A DNA stretch of 64,000 nucleotides from JAZKHE01 sp040385525 (lineage in GTDB: Bacteria; Bacteroidota; Bacteroidia; UBA4408), in assembly GCA_040385525.1 (NCBI GenBank), contig JAZKHE010000002.1, positions 248,001 to 312,000 of the forward strand, read 5' to 3'. How positions within the stretch are numbered: position 1 is the stretch's first letter; each line of letters opens with the position of its first letter. Below, piece after piece: positions 44,584 through 52,934 of the stretch. The translations under genes were made by a program, and so were the position numbers. The notes beneath the pieces are model-generated. The model saw only the letters and a program-made list of their open reading frames with translations. It ran no database searches and had not been told where the DNA came from.

Positions 44584-44838
44584 TTACTTATACTTTATTT
44601 TATAAACTAAAATAATAGCCGCTAACAAACTAGTTATTGCATTGGCAAAAATTACAGGATAATTATTTGTTATTACACCATAAATCAACCAAAACAATAC
44701 ACCAGCAGTAAATAAACTATACATACTTAACGAAATTCCAGATGTGTTTTTTGTTTTTATAGTTTGTATGGCTTGAGGTAAAAACGACAGGGTAGTTAGT
44801 AGAGCGGCTAAAAAGCCAATAATATCGATAGTTTTCAT
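44584..44838 (-). CDS. SemiSWEET-type sugar transporter
   Basis: 84 residues, three membrane helices, the size of bacterial SemiSWEETs that dimerise to form a sugar pore. The PQ-loop signature is clear: LTTLSFLPQAIQTIKTKNTS followed by GISLSMYSLFTAGVLFWLIYG. Moves sugars such as sucrose or glucose by facilitated diffusion; the substrate here is unknown. Convergent with recX and divergent from ilvE. Confidence 0.9.
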   Translation of the reverse strand: MKTIDIIGFLAALLTTLSFLPQAIQTIKTKNTSGISLSMYSLFTAGVLFWLIYGVITNNYPVIFANAITSLLAAIILVYKIKYK

Positions 44839-44922
44839 AGGTGTAAAAATACGAATAATTTCTTTTTACGAGTAAAGCAAGTTCCCATAATTATTTGCTA
44901 TTTTTGAATAACACAATATATA

Positions 44923-45984
44923 ATGCAACTAATGAATATTAGCATAACCAAAACAGACTCTTCTAAATTAGTAAGTGTAGATTTTTCTAATTTACCATTT
45001 GGTAAAATATTTTCCGACCACATGTTCATTGTTGATTTTATAGATAATGCTTGGCAAGCACCTAAAATAGTTCCTTTTGGCAAAATGGAAGTTAGTCCCT
45101 CTGTGTCGGCCTTACATCACGGTCAGAGTATATTCGAAGGACTAAAAGCGTACAAAAATAATAAAGGAGAGATTGTTTTGTTTCGCCCGTTGGATAATTT
45201 TAAACGATTAAACAAATCGGCGCAACGCATGTGTATGCCTGAGGTTCCAGAAGATTTGTTTATGAGCGGATTAAAACAATTGGTAGATTTAGATAAAAAT
45301 TGGGTGCCAACTGGCGAAGGAAATTCGTTATACATTCGCCCAATTTATTTTGCAACCGACGAAGCTATTGGTGTAAAACCATCAGAAAATTATCGTTTAG
45401 TAATTTTTACTTCGCCAGCTGGTCCGTATTTTAATAAACCAATTGATGTTGTTGTTGAGCGCCATTACTCGCGCTCAGCAGAAGGCGGAACAGGTTATGC
45501 AAAAGCAGCGGGAAATTATGGAGGGGCCATGTACCCAACAAAACTAGCACAACAAAAAGGTTTTGATGCCGTTTTATGGACAGATGCCATAGAAAATAAA
45601 TGGTTAGAAGAAGGTGGCGCAATGAATTTAATGTTTGTTTTTGGTGAGAGTTTAGTAACGCCCCCCTTAAGCAATAGTAAGCTAGCTGGCGTTACGCGCA
45701 ACACAATTTTAACCATTGCAAAAGATTGGGGAATAGATGTAATAGAAAGAAATATTTCTATTGATGATTTGCTTGAGCAATACAAATTAGGAAACGTAAA
45801 AGAAGCATTTGGTTGTGGCACAGCAGCAAATATTTCGCATATTAATTCAATAACAGTTGGTGAGCAAAAATTAGCATTACCAGCAATAGAAACCAGAAAT
45901 TTTTCGAACAAAATGCTAAAGTATTTAAACGATTACCGCTTGGGCATTTTAGAAGATAAGTTTGTTTGGATGCAAAAGGTTTAA
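44923..45984 (+). CDS. ilvE: Branched-chain amino acid aminotransferase
   Basis: 353 residues. Fold-type IV PLP enzyme: SVSALHHGQSIFEGLKAYK, GNSLYIRPIYFATDEAIGVK, the PLP lysine in GAMYPTKLAQQKGFD, EGGAMNLMFVFG and the phosphate-binding AGVTRNTILTIAKDWG. Interconverts Leu, Ile and Val with their 2-oxo acids. Start ATG 44923 or 44932; both give plausible N-termini. TATTTTTG at 44899-44906 is a candidate -7 element. Confidence 0.95.
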   Translation: MQLMNISITKTDSSKLVSVDFSNLPFGKIFSDHMFIVDFIDNAWQAPKIVPFGKMEVSPSVSALHHGQSIFEGLKAYKNNKGEIVLFRPLDNFKRLNKSAQRMCMPEVPEDLFMSGLKQLVDLDKNWVPTGEGNSLYIRPIYFATDEAIGVKPSENYRLVIFTSPAGPYFNKPIDVVVERHYSRSAEGGTGYAKAAGNYGGAMYPTKLAQQKGFDAVLWTDAIENKWLEEGGAMNLMFVFGESLVTPPLSNSKLAGVTRNTILTIAKDWGIDVIERNISIDDLLEQYKLGNVKEAFGCGTAANISHINSITVGEQKLALPAIETRNFSNKMLKYLNDYRLGILEDKFVWMQKV

Positions 45985-46014
45985 GATGATTAATTGTTTG
46001 TTAAGTGAAACAAA

Positions 46015-46398
46015 ATGGTGATTTTTAAAAACGTAATAAAAGGTACATCACGGATATTTTTTTCTATACTAGTTTTGATATTGTCAATTCCTTTTGTTTC
46101 GACATATGCTCAAACAACATTATCAACAGATACAAATGTTTGTCTTCGCTCAGCTAGATCAACACAACTAGGTGAGTTTATTCCAATTGATAAAAATGGA
46201 GTTTCAAAAAGTTATTACCAAGACGGTAATTTAAAAAATGAGGCGTTTTTTATAAAAAAGTGTAAGGGCTTTTTCTGTCTTAACATGAGATGGATAGAAC
46301 ATGGGAAATGGAAATTTTACGATGAAAAAGGTAAATTGATTAAAGAAGAAACATGGGAAAGAGGTTCACTTATAGAAGAAAAGAGTTACCCCTACTAA
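46015..46398 (+). CDS. Small secreted MORN-like protein
   Basis: 127 residues with signal peptide (FFSILVLILSIPFVSTYA before Q). One or two MORN/YwqK-like units: GVSKSYYQDGNLKNEAFF and EHGKWKFYDEKGKLIKEETW. Related in style to the protein at 19302. A 23-bp palindrome starts inside its stop codon (46397). Function unknown. Confidence 0.6.
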   Translation: MVIFKNVIKGTSRIFFSILVLILSIPFVSTYAQTTLSTDTNVCLRSARSTQLGEFIPIDKNGVSKSYYQDGNLKNEAFFIKKCKGFFCLNMRWIEHGKWKFYDEKGKLIKEETWERGSLIEEKSYPY

Positions 46399-46419
46399 GC
46401 GTAGTTTGCAACTACGCTT
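46397..46419. repeat. 23-bp palindromic repeat, also a plausible terminator
   Basis: Perfect 10-bp stem AAGCGTAGTT / AACTACGCTT around TGC, followed by TT, overlapping the stop codon of 46015-46398. Same family as 19215-19237 and 46446-46468. Confidence 0.75.
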
Positions 46420-46445
46420 TTGTATTTTATAAATTATATATTGTA

Positions 46446-46468
46446 GCGTAGTTGCAAACTACCCTAAG
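46446..46468. repeat. 23-bp palindromic repeat, opposite orientation to 46397
   Basis: AGCGTAGTT GCA AACTAC core: the reverse complement of the 46397 copy with a degenerate right end. It covers the stop codon of the GNAT gene (46464-46466). With the next 25 bases it forms a composite palindromic region containing GCGGA-AAGTA-TCCGC. Confidence 0.65.
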
Positions 46469-47009
46469 AGCGCGGAAAGTATCCGCTTGTGTTCAACTGC
46501 AACTTCATCATAATGTCAGTTTGTTTGTCATCGCCAAGCATAAAAACATGTTTATCAAATTCTACAAAACCATTTTTTTTATAAAAATTAATGGCTCTTG
46601 CGTTTTCTTCCCAAACGCCTAACCACAAATAATTTGCGTTTTTTTCTTTCGCTATTTGTATTGCTTTTTCATACAATAATTGTCCTACATTTTTTCCATG
46701 AAACTCTTGCAATACATAAATACGTTCAATTTCTAATGCATTATCATCATTAAGTTCTGTTTGAGCTGCACCAAAGTTTAATTTTAAATAGCCAATAATT
46801 TTCTCGTTTAATTCAGCAAAATAAAACACAGAGTTTTTATTTTCTAATTCGCTCGTTAATTTATTTATAGAAAGATTTTCTTCTAAATAATTAGTCATGT
46901 TTTCTTCTGTATTAAAAGCAGAAAAGGTTTCAAAAAAAGTTTGTCTACTAATTTGTTGTAATTGATTTACATCTTTTAGTGTAACTTTTTTTAAATTGAT
47001 GTTTTGCAT
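46464..47009 (-). CDS. GNAT family N-acetyltransferase
   Basis: 181 residues. GNAT fold with the acetyl-CoA-binding loop region in LEIERIYVLQEFHGKNVGQL then LYEKAIQIAKEKNANYLWLG and the late VWEENARAINFYKKNGFVEF. The substrate is unknown. The last seven residues (SGYFPRS) and the stop are encoded by a palindromic intergenic repeat (46464 to about 46490), so the C-terminus was probably altered by repeat insertion. Confidence 0.85.
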   Translation of the reverse strand: MQNINLKKVTLKDVNQLQQISRQTFFETFSAFNTEENMTNYLEENLSINKLTSELENKNSVFYFAELNEKIIGYLKLNFGAAQTELNDDNALEIERIYVLQEFHGKNVGQLLYEKAIQIAKEKNANYLWLGVWEENARAINFYKKNGFVEFDKHVFMLGDDKQTDIMMKLQLNTSGYFPRS

Positions 47010-47047
47010 TGTAAATTATTAAATTAAAATGGAGGTAATTTTTATAA

Positions 47048-49024
47048 CTAAACAGTTATTCCAATAATCAACACATCATCTACTTGTTCGGTGTTTTGTT
47101 TCCAGTTGGCAAAATAATTTTCTAAAATTTGTTTTTGTTCGGACATTGTTTTGTCTTGTACAGAAACAAAAAGATCTTTCATTTTTTTCTTTGTCATTTT
47201 TTTGCCAGCTCTTTCTTCGAGCGGACTTGCGCCTCCAAACTGATCGGCGTATCCATCAGTAAATAAATACAAATTTGTTCCTTGCGCCAATTCTAAATTA
47301 TGTGTGGTAAAAGGTTGAGCAAATTCATATTTACCAATGGGTTGTTTATCAGCTTTTAGTTCAACTAATTCGTTTTTTACAAAATACCATAAGGGATTGT
47401 GCGCACCGCTCCATTGAATTATTCTATTTGTTTTATCTATTCGGCAAAGCGAAATATCCATTCCGTCTTTTATTTCATCATCACTTTTTTTAAAGGCATC
47501 AACCACAAGCTCTCTTACTTTATCTAAAATTTTACCAGTTTCTGTTATTCCAAATTCGTTAACAGCTCGGTTAAGGGCGCTGCTGCAAACCATACTTACC
47601 ATTGCTCCTGGCACACCGTGACCAGTGCAATCGGCGGCGGCAATAAAATAAAAGTTTTCTATTTTATCAGCCCAATAAAAATCGCCTGCAACAATATCTT
47701 TTGGTTTGTATAACACAAAACTATGTGGTAAATTTTGTTGTATTTCGCTGCGAGGCGGAAGTATTGCTTTTTGTAAACGTTTTGCGTAAGTAATGCTATC
47801 TATAACTTCTTTTTGATGTTCTTCTACTAATTGTTTTTGCTGTTCTATAATACGTTTTTGTTTTTGCGTTATTTTAAATCGGTTAATTACAAAACCTAAA
47901 AAAATAAGCACTAGCGCCAATCCACCGAGCGTGAATTTAAAAATTAGTTTTTGTTTTTGTTTTTCTTCTTGTGCAATTAGATTGGTTTTGTCTTGCGCAG
48001 CTTTGGTAGCAGCAGCTTTTTTTTCAAAATCATAAGTCATCTGACTTTCAATGGCTTGTTCTTTTGTTTCTTCGTTCACTAAACTATCGCGGTAACGTAT
48101 ATACAATTTATGGTTTAGGTAAGCTCCTTTAAAATTTCCTCTTGTACTATCTAATGCCTCTAAGCCAGCATAAGTATCTCTAGCCCATAGTTTACTCCCT
48201 AATTCTTTGCTTAGTTGTAGTGCTTTGTTTAAAGAATATTGCGCATCAGTAAATTTTTTTAATTTGATTTGAAGCACACCAATATTTCGATAAGAAGCGG
48301 CAATACCTTCTTTTTGTCCAATCTCTTCGCGTAATTTTAAAGCAGCTAAATGGTTTTTTAAAGCATCGGTATAATTTCCTAAATCATAATAATTAATACC
48401 GATGTTGTTGTACGACATGGCAATGCCTAGTTTGTCGTTTATTTCTAATCGAGTTTTTAAAGCTGCCTTATGATTTTTTAATGATTCTGGATAATTAGCT
48501 TGAAACATATACAGAACACCAATATTGTTGTAGGAGTTGGCAATGTCTTGCTTAATATTTAGCTCTTCGTATATTTTTAAGGCAAAAATAAAGTTTTTTA
48601 AGGCATCATCTAAATTGCCTTGTTGCGCATAAATTGTTCCAATATTGTTGTAGGTATCTGCAACGCCTTGTTTATGGTTTATCTCATCGTATATTTTTAA
48701 TGCAGCAAAATATTTTTTTAATGCGTCAGGATAAATACCCTTGTTCATAAAAATAATTCCTGTGTTGTTATAGCTATTGGCTATACCTTTTTTATAGTTT
48801 AATTTTTCTGCCAATACAAGTGCTTGTTTAGTTAATGCAAGTGCAGTATCGTAGTTGCCAATTCTTTGTTGCTCCCAACACAATTTGTTTAGGTGTGTTA
48901 CTTTGTTAGTGTCGGCTTTATCAGTTTTTAAAAGCGTTTTGAGAGAATCTATTTTATGATTTTGTGCAAACACATTGCTAAACGCAAAATTGCAAACTAC
49001 AAAAAAGAGAACTTTGTATTTCAT
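47048..49024 (-). CDS. TPR-containing SpoIIE/PP2C-type serine phosphatase
   Basis: 658 residues. Signal peptide (VLFFVVCNFAFSNVFA before Q), then about six near-identical TPR units (GIANSYNNTGIIFMNKGIYP; GVADTYNNIGTIYAQQGNLD; DIANSYNNIGVLYMFQANYP), a membrane helix near residues 362-382, a coiled linker and a SpoIIE domain with VAGDFYWADK, AADCTGHGVPGAMVS, LFTDGYADQFGG and QVDDVLIIGITV. All metal-binding Asp are present. Same architecture as 22253; the partner protein is unknown. Confidence 0.9.
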   Translation of the reverse strand: MKYKVLFFVVCNFAFSNVFAQNHKIDSLKTLLKTDKADTNKVTHLNKLCWEQQRIGNYDTALALTKQALVLAEKLNYKKGIANSYNNTGIIFMNKGIYPDALKKYFAALKIYDEINHKQGVADTYNNIGTIYAQQGNLDDALKNFIFALKIYEELNIKQDIANSYNNIGVLYMFQANYPESLKNHKAALKTRLEINDKLGIAMSYNNIGINYYDLGNYTDALKNHLAALKLREEIGQKEGIAASYRNIGVLQIKLKKFTDAQYSLNKALQLSKELGSKLWARDTYAGLEALDSTRGNFKGAYLNHKLYIRYRDSLVNEETKEQAIESQMTYDFEKKAAATKAAQDKTNLIAQEEKQKQKLIFKFTLGGLALVLIFLGFVINRFKITQKQKRIIEQQKQLVEEHQKEVIDSITYAKRLQKAILPPRSEIQQNLPHSFVLYKPKDIVAGDFYWADKIENFYFIAAADCTGHGVPGAMVSMVCSSALNRAVNEFGITETGKILDKVRELVVDAFKKSDDEIKDGMDISLCRIDKTNRIIQWSGAHNPLWYFVKNELVELKADKQPIGKYEFAQPFTTHNLELAQGTNLYLFTDGYADQFGGASPLEERAGKKMTKKKMKDLFVSVQDKTMSEQKQILENYFANWKQNTEQVDDVLIIGITV

Positions 49025-49150
49025 ATTATTGAGATTGCAGTTTGTTGATTTAGTAATTACGAATTTACACCTTAATTTATATTTAAAGCAAAAATAGAAA
49101 TGAAATAGAAAAAGGGACTCAACACTTTTTTACATGTTAAGTCCCTTTCA

Positions 49151-49236
<86 letters not shown>

Positions 49237-49263
49237 GATTGTTATTGTAAATGTATAAAATAT

Positions 49264-49524
49264 TTATTCGGCTTTTGTTTTTTCTAATCTTATTTGGCGC
49301 AATAATTCTTTGCCAATTCCGCTTTTCCAATACTTTTCCCGTTTCCTAGCTTCAACTCTATTTTCGCATTTCTCCATAAAAATTAATAAAAAAGGTCTAT
49401 ACGGTTTTGTTGTTTTTTCATAGCCTAAATTATGTCTTTTTATTCTTTCGTCAATATTAGATGTTAATCCAACATAAATATAATTTTTTTCCTCACTGGA
49501 AATAGCATAAACGATATAATTCAT
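49264..49524 (-). CDS. Small GIY-YIG nuclease-family protein
   Basis: 86 residues. GIY-YIG domain: YIVYAISSEEKNYIYVGLTS, then the Arg in IDERIKRHNLG and the basic/acidic helix NRVEARKREKYWKSGIGKEL that supplies the usual Glu-containing helix. Similar short single-domain proteins are frequent in Bacteroidota and lie beside tRNA genes. It is directly upstream of tRNA-Ser on the same strand, and the piece of DNA carrying it is bounded by a duplicated tRNA-Ser 5' end. A role in insertion is possible but unproven. Confidence 0.85.
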   Translation of the reverse strand: MNYIVYAISSEEKNYIYVGLTSNIDERIKRHNLGYEKTTKPYRPFLLIFMEKCENRVEARKREKYWKSGIGKELLRQIRLEKTKAE

Positions 49525-49575
49525 GTTTCAAAATATGATTCCAATCCTTTTTACCAAGTTTGCAGTAAATGAAGA

Positions 49576-49620
49576 TTCGGCCCTGTCTGCCGACAGGCAG
49601 GCACTCTGACACCTCTCCGA
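49576..49620 (-). pseudogene. tRNA-Ser 5' relic split by a palindrome
   Basis: On the + strand, TTCGGCC (49576-49582) and ACTCTGACACCTCTCCGA (49603-49620) together equal the 25-bp block 49214-49238 of the intact tRNA-Ser. Between them is a 20-bp insertion containing the near-palindrome CTGTCTGCCGACAGGCAGG. Confidence 0.88.
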
Positions 49621-49647
49621 AGGCTGGCAAAAGTATTAAATTTAAAC

Positions 49648-50211
49648 TTACTTTCCGTTAAAAGTATTCATGGTGTTGTTAATGCCTGCTGTACCAAAAG
49701 CTTTAATGGCTTCTGTGCATTTTTCAATCCGTTCGGGCATTATTTTGTTTTCTTCTGCAGTCCACTCGCCCAGCACATAATTAACTTGTGTGCCTTTTGT
49801 AAAATCGCTACCAACGCCAAATCGTAGGCGCGCATAGTTTTGTGTTTGTAAAGTTTCTTGTATGTTTTTTAAACCATTGTGTCCGCCATCACTACCTTTC
49901 ATTTTTATACGAATGGTGCCAAAAGGCAAAGCTAAATCGTCGGTAATAATCAATAAATTTTCTATACTGATTTTTTCGGCTTGCATCCAATAATTAATTG
50001 CTTTGCCGCTTAAATTCATGTAAGTGCTTGGCTTAATTAAAATAAATGTTCTGCCTTTAAATTTTAATTCGGCAACCGAAGCAAGTCGGTCCGTTTTAAA
50101 ACTAATATTGGACGCCTTAGCTAAGGCGTCCAATATAATAAATCCTATGTTGTGGCGGGTGTTGGCGTATTCGTCACCAATATTGCCCAAGCCTGCAATT
50201 AGGTATTTCAC
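49648..50211 (-). CDS. pth: Peptidyl-tRNA hydrolase
   Basis: 187 residues. MKYLIAGLGNIGDEYANTRH then NIGF contains the catalytic His20 and Asn10; LIITDDLALPFGTIRIKMKG and DGGHNGLKNI complete the active site. It recycles peptidyl-tRNA released from ribosomes. A 32-bp perfect palindrome lies in its coding sequence (50105-50136). It follows rplY by 11 bp, a common pairing. Confidence 0.96.
   Translation of the reverse strand: MKYLIAGLGNIGDEYANTRHNIGFIILDALAKASNISFKTDRLASVAELKFKGRTFILIKPSTYMNLSGKAINYWMQAEKISIENLLIITDDLALPFGTIRIKMKGSDGGHNGLKNIQETLQTQNYARLRFGVGSDFTKGTQVNYVLGEWTAEENKIMPERIEKCTEAIKAFGTAGINNTMNTFNGK
50105..50136. repeat. 32-bp perfect palindrome inside pth
   Basis: Left arm ATATTGGACGCCTTAG followed at once by its exact reverse complement, with no loop. 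It encodes ILDALAKASNI in pth and, being self-complementary, the same peptide on the opposite strand. Confidence 0.95.
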
Positions 50212-50222
50212 TTAGCTAAAAA

Positions 50223-50813
50223 TTATTTCTTTTTAGCAGCTTTATCGTCAGCAGCAGCTGCAGTAGCAGTGTTACGAGTAGCTTTAACAGCTGAAATAAC
50301 AACGTTAGCAGGCTCTAAAAATTTTAAACCAGAAATGTTTAAGTCACCAATTCTGATGTCTTTTCCTATTTCTAAGCTATCAATTTTCACTTCAATAAAA
50401 TCAGGTAAATCTTTTGGTAAAGCTTTAACTTTTAATTTACGTAAGTTAGTTACTAATTTACCACCGGCTTTAACACCTGGAGCAACGCCTGAAAGTTTAA
50501 CAGGAATGTCCATAATTGTTAATTTACCATCAAATAACTCTAAAAAGTCAATGTGTAAAATTTTATCACTTACTGGGTGAAATTGAATTTCTTGAATTTT
50601 TGTGTTGTACGTCTTTCCGTCAACTGTAATTGTTACGGTTTGAACTTCTGGAGAATACACTAATTTAGAAAATGCATTTACTGGAGCGTAGAAACCTACT
50701 TGAGATGTTCCACCATAAATAACGCATGGAACGTTACCTGCTCTACGTAAATCGTTTGCATCTTTCTTCCCTACATTCGCTCTAGGCGAACCGCTAATAG
50801 AAAAAGCTTTCAT
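50223..50813 (-). CDS. rplY: 50S ribosomal protein L25 (general stress protein Ctc type)
   Basis: 196 residues: the long CTC form with an N-terminal 5S-rRNA-binding domain (SISGSPRANVGKKDANDLRR; VPCVIYGG) and a C-terminal beta domain, ending in an Ala/Lys-rich tail (AAAADDKAAKKK). The order prs-rplY-pth is conserved in many bacteria and is kept here. Confidence 0.95.
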   Translation of the reverse strand: MKAFSISGSPRANVGKKDANDLRRAGNVPCVIYGGTSQVGFYAPVNAFSKLVYSPEVQTVTITVDGKTYNTKIQEIQFHPVSDKILHIDFLELFDGKLTIMDIPVKLSGVAPGVKAGGKLVTNLRKLKVKALPKDLPDFIEVKIDSLEIGKDIRIGDLNISGLKFLEPANVVISAVKATRNTATAAAADDKAAKKK

Positions 50814-50851
50814 TGTTTTTTTTGTTTTTGGTTAGTATTAATTGAATTGTA

Positions 50852-51784
50852 TTAAAAAATAAAATTTTTGCTTATCGACTCGTAGCTATGTACTTTTCCT
50901 AAAACATCGCCAAACAAACCTGCTACACTTAGCACTTTTATTTTTGATGATTCTTTTTTTAATGGAATTGTATCAGTTACTATAAGTTCTGTAAGTAATG
51001 AGTTTTCGATAGTTTCGTAAGCTTTGCCCGATAAAATTGCGTGCGTACAAACGGCTCTAACAGATGACGCACCTTTTTCCATCATCATATTAGCGGCTTT
51101 GCTTAATGTACCTGCTGTATCGCAAATATCATCAACCAAAACAATGTCTTTGCCTGCAACATCACCAATAACAGTCATGTTATCAACCACATTGGCAACA
51201 GAACGCTGTTTGTAGCAAATAACTAAATCACTATCTAAGTGTTTTGAGTAAGCATTTGCACGTTTAGAACCGCCCATATCTGGCGCAGCCATAGTTAAGT
51301 TGGGAAGGTTTAAGCTTTTAATGTATGGAATAAAAATAGATGAAGCATACAAATGATCTACAGGTACGTTAAAAAAACCTTGTATTTGATCGGCATGTAA
51401 ATCCATTGTCATAATGCGCGAAACACCCGCTGTGCTTAATAAATCGGCAGCTAATTTAGCGCCGATGGCAACACGTGGTTTATCTTTTCTATCTTGACGG
51501 GCTAAGCCAAAATAAGGCAAAACCGCAATAATTTCTTTAGCAGAAGCACGTTTTGCAGCATCTACCATTAACAATACTTCCATTAAATTATCAGAAGGAG
51601 CAAAAGTAGATTGAATAATAAAAACCTCGCAACCTCTAAGCGTTTCTTCAAACGAAGGCTGAAACTCGCCATCGCTAAAGGTTAGTAAGCGCATATTACC
51701 TAATTCCTGACCATAAGCATTAGCAATTTTAGTTGCTAAAACCTTAGATGCTGTGCCAGAAAATATTTTTACTTGAGCTTCCAT
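50852..51784 (-). CDS. prs: Ribose-phosphate pyrophosphokinase
   Basis: 310 residues. It makes PRPP from ribose-5-phosphate and ATP. KIFSGTASKVLATKIANAYG start, FQPSFEETLRGCEVFIIQST, the catalytic flexible-loop region FGLARQDRKDKPRVAIGAKL, and the PRPP-binding VLVDDICDTAGTLSKAA. It heads the prs-rplY-pth group and is divergent from tRNA-Leu. Confidence 0.97.
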   Translation of the reverse strand: MEAQVKIFSGTASKVLATKIANAYGQELGNMRLLTFSDGEFQPSFEETLRGCEVFIIQSTFAPSDNLMEVLLMVDAAKRASAKEIIAVLPYFGLARQDRKDKPRVAIGAKLAADLLSTAGVSRIMTMDLHADQIQGFFNVPVDHLYASSIFIPYIKSLNLPNLTMAAPDMGGSKRANAYSKHLDSDLVICYKQRSVANVVDNMTVIGDVAGKDIVLVDDICDTAGTLSKAANMMMEKGASSVRAVCTHAILSGKAYETIENSLLTELIVTDTIPLKKESSKIKVLSVAGLFGDVLGKVHSYESISKNFIF

Positions 51785-51923
51785 GCTATTAATCTTTTGA
51801 TTCTGCGGGGTGCAAATGTAGCATTTTTCTTTTAATTATACCATTTTTAATGGTAGTGAAACTAAAATAATTTTGCTAAAACAAAACTATTAGATACTTT
51901 TGCGCTCTACTTAATAAAAAAAT

Positions 51924-52003
51924 GCCCAGTTGGCGGAATTGGTAGACGCGCTGGTCTCAAACACCAGTAGGAAACTGTGCCGGTTCGACCCCGGCACTGG
52001 GTA
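51924..52003 (+). tRNA. tRNA-Leu (CAA)
   Basis: Acceptor GCCCAGT with ACTGGGT (a G-U at the first pair) and discriminator A; D-arm GGCGGAATTGGTAGACGCGC; anticodon stem CTGGT-ACCAG with loop CTCAAAC giving CAA; T-arm GCCGGTTCGACCCCGGC. About 80 nt with a short class II variable arm. No CCA encoded. Confidence 0.93.
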
Positions 52004-52035
52004 CAAGCTTGGTAGCTTCCAATTATCAAGTTTAT

Positions 52036-52070
52036 AAAAACCTCATTTTTGAAAAAGAATGAGGTTTTTT
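52036..52070 (+). terminator. Rho-independent terminator after tRNA-Leu
   Basis: AAAAACCTCATT / AATGAGGTTTTTT stem-loop ending in T-run, 33 bp after the tRNA. Confidence 0.85.
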
Positions 52071-52256
52071 GGTTAAAAAAGCTAAAGTTGGCGTAATAGT
52101 TTTTAGACTTTGCCTAAGTAAGCGAGAGCAATTTTTACAAATCTTTATACTCATTTTCAAAACATACTCTTAATTTCTACTAAACCACTTAATTGTTATA
52201 TTTAGGGTAATTATTAAGTACAGAATTGCCTCAGAATTTTAATTGAAATTTGTAAT

Positions 52257-52934
52257 ATGAAATTACTTTTGGTAGAAGATGAAAAAAGTCTTTCTGATTC
52301 AATCAGCACATATCTTAAACAAGAGGGTTATTTATGTGAAGTTGCCACAGATTTTAAATTAGCAACTGAAAAAACAGAGCTCTATCAATATGATTGCATT
52401 TTGGTTGACATAAGTCTACCCGATGGCAACGGACTTAATCTCGTTAAATCGCTTAAAAAACTAAAAGCGCAAGCAGGCATAATAATTATTTCAGCAAAAA
52501 ATTCGGTTGATGATAAAGTGGAAGGTTTAGATTTAGGCGCTGACGATTATTTATCAAAACCTTTCAGTTTAGCTGAGTTAAACTCAAGGATTAAATCGGT
52601 TTTAAGAAGAAGAAAATTTGATGGTAATAATGAGGTTGTATTTAATGAAATTACCATAAAACCTGATGATTCGTCTGTTTATATCAACAATGCTGCTGTA
52701 TCATTAACAAAAAAAGAATATGATCTTTTGCTTTTTTTTGTGAGTAACAAAAATAGAGTTTTAACAAAAGAAACAATAGCAGAGCATTTATGGGGAGACG
52801 CAATGGATATGGCAGACTCCTATGATTTTATTTATACTCACATTAAGAATTTGCGAAAAAAATTATTGGATAAGGGTTGTCAAGATTATATGAAAACTGT
52901 TTACGGAATGGGTTATAAATTTTCAGAAAAATGA
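52257..52934 (+). CDS. OmpR-family response regulator
   Basis: 225 residues. Receiver domain with the acidic pair LLLVEDEKSL, phospho-acceptor Asp51 in ILVDISLPDGNG, and the Lys in YLSKPFSL; then a winged-helix DNA-binding domain (LTKKEYDLLLFFVSNKNRVL; HIKNLRKKLLDKG; VYGMGYKF). Its last codons overlap the start of the histidine kinase (ATGA). The target genes are unknown; the PepSY-like gene downstream is a likely one. Confidence 0.93.
   Translation: MKLLLVEDEKSLSDSISTYLKQEGYLCEVATDFKLATEKTELYQYDCILVDISLPDGNGLNLVKSLKKLKAQAGIIIISAKNSVDDKVEGLDLGADDYLSKPFSLAELNSRIKSVLRRRKFDGNNEVVFNEITIKPDDSSVYINNAAVSLTKKEYDLLLFFVSNKNRVLTKETIAEHLWGDAMDMADSYDFIYTHIKNLRKKLLDKGCQDYMKTVYGMGYKFSEK

Noticed and set aside
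50024..50215. Plus-strand frame inside pth
   Set aside because: Antisense shadow; it stays open only because of the palindrome, which encodes the same peptide both ways.
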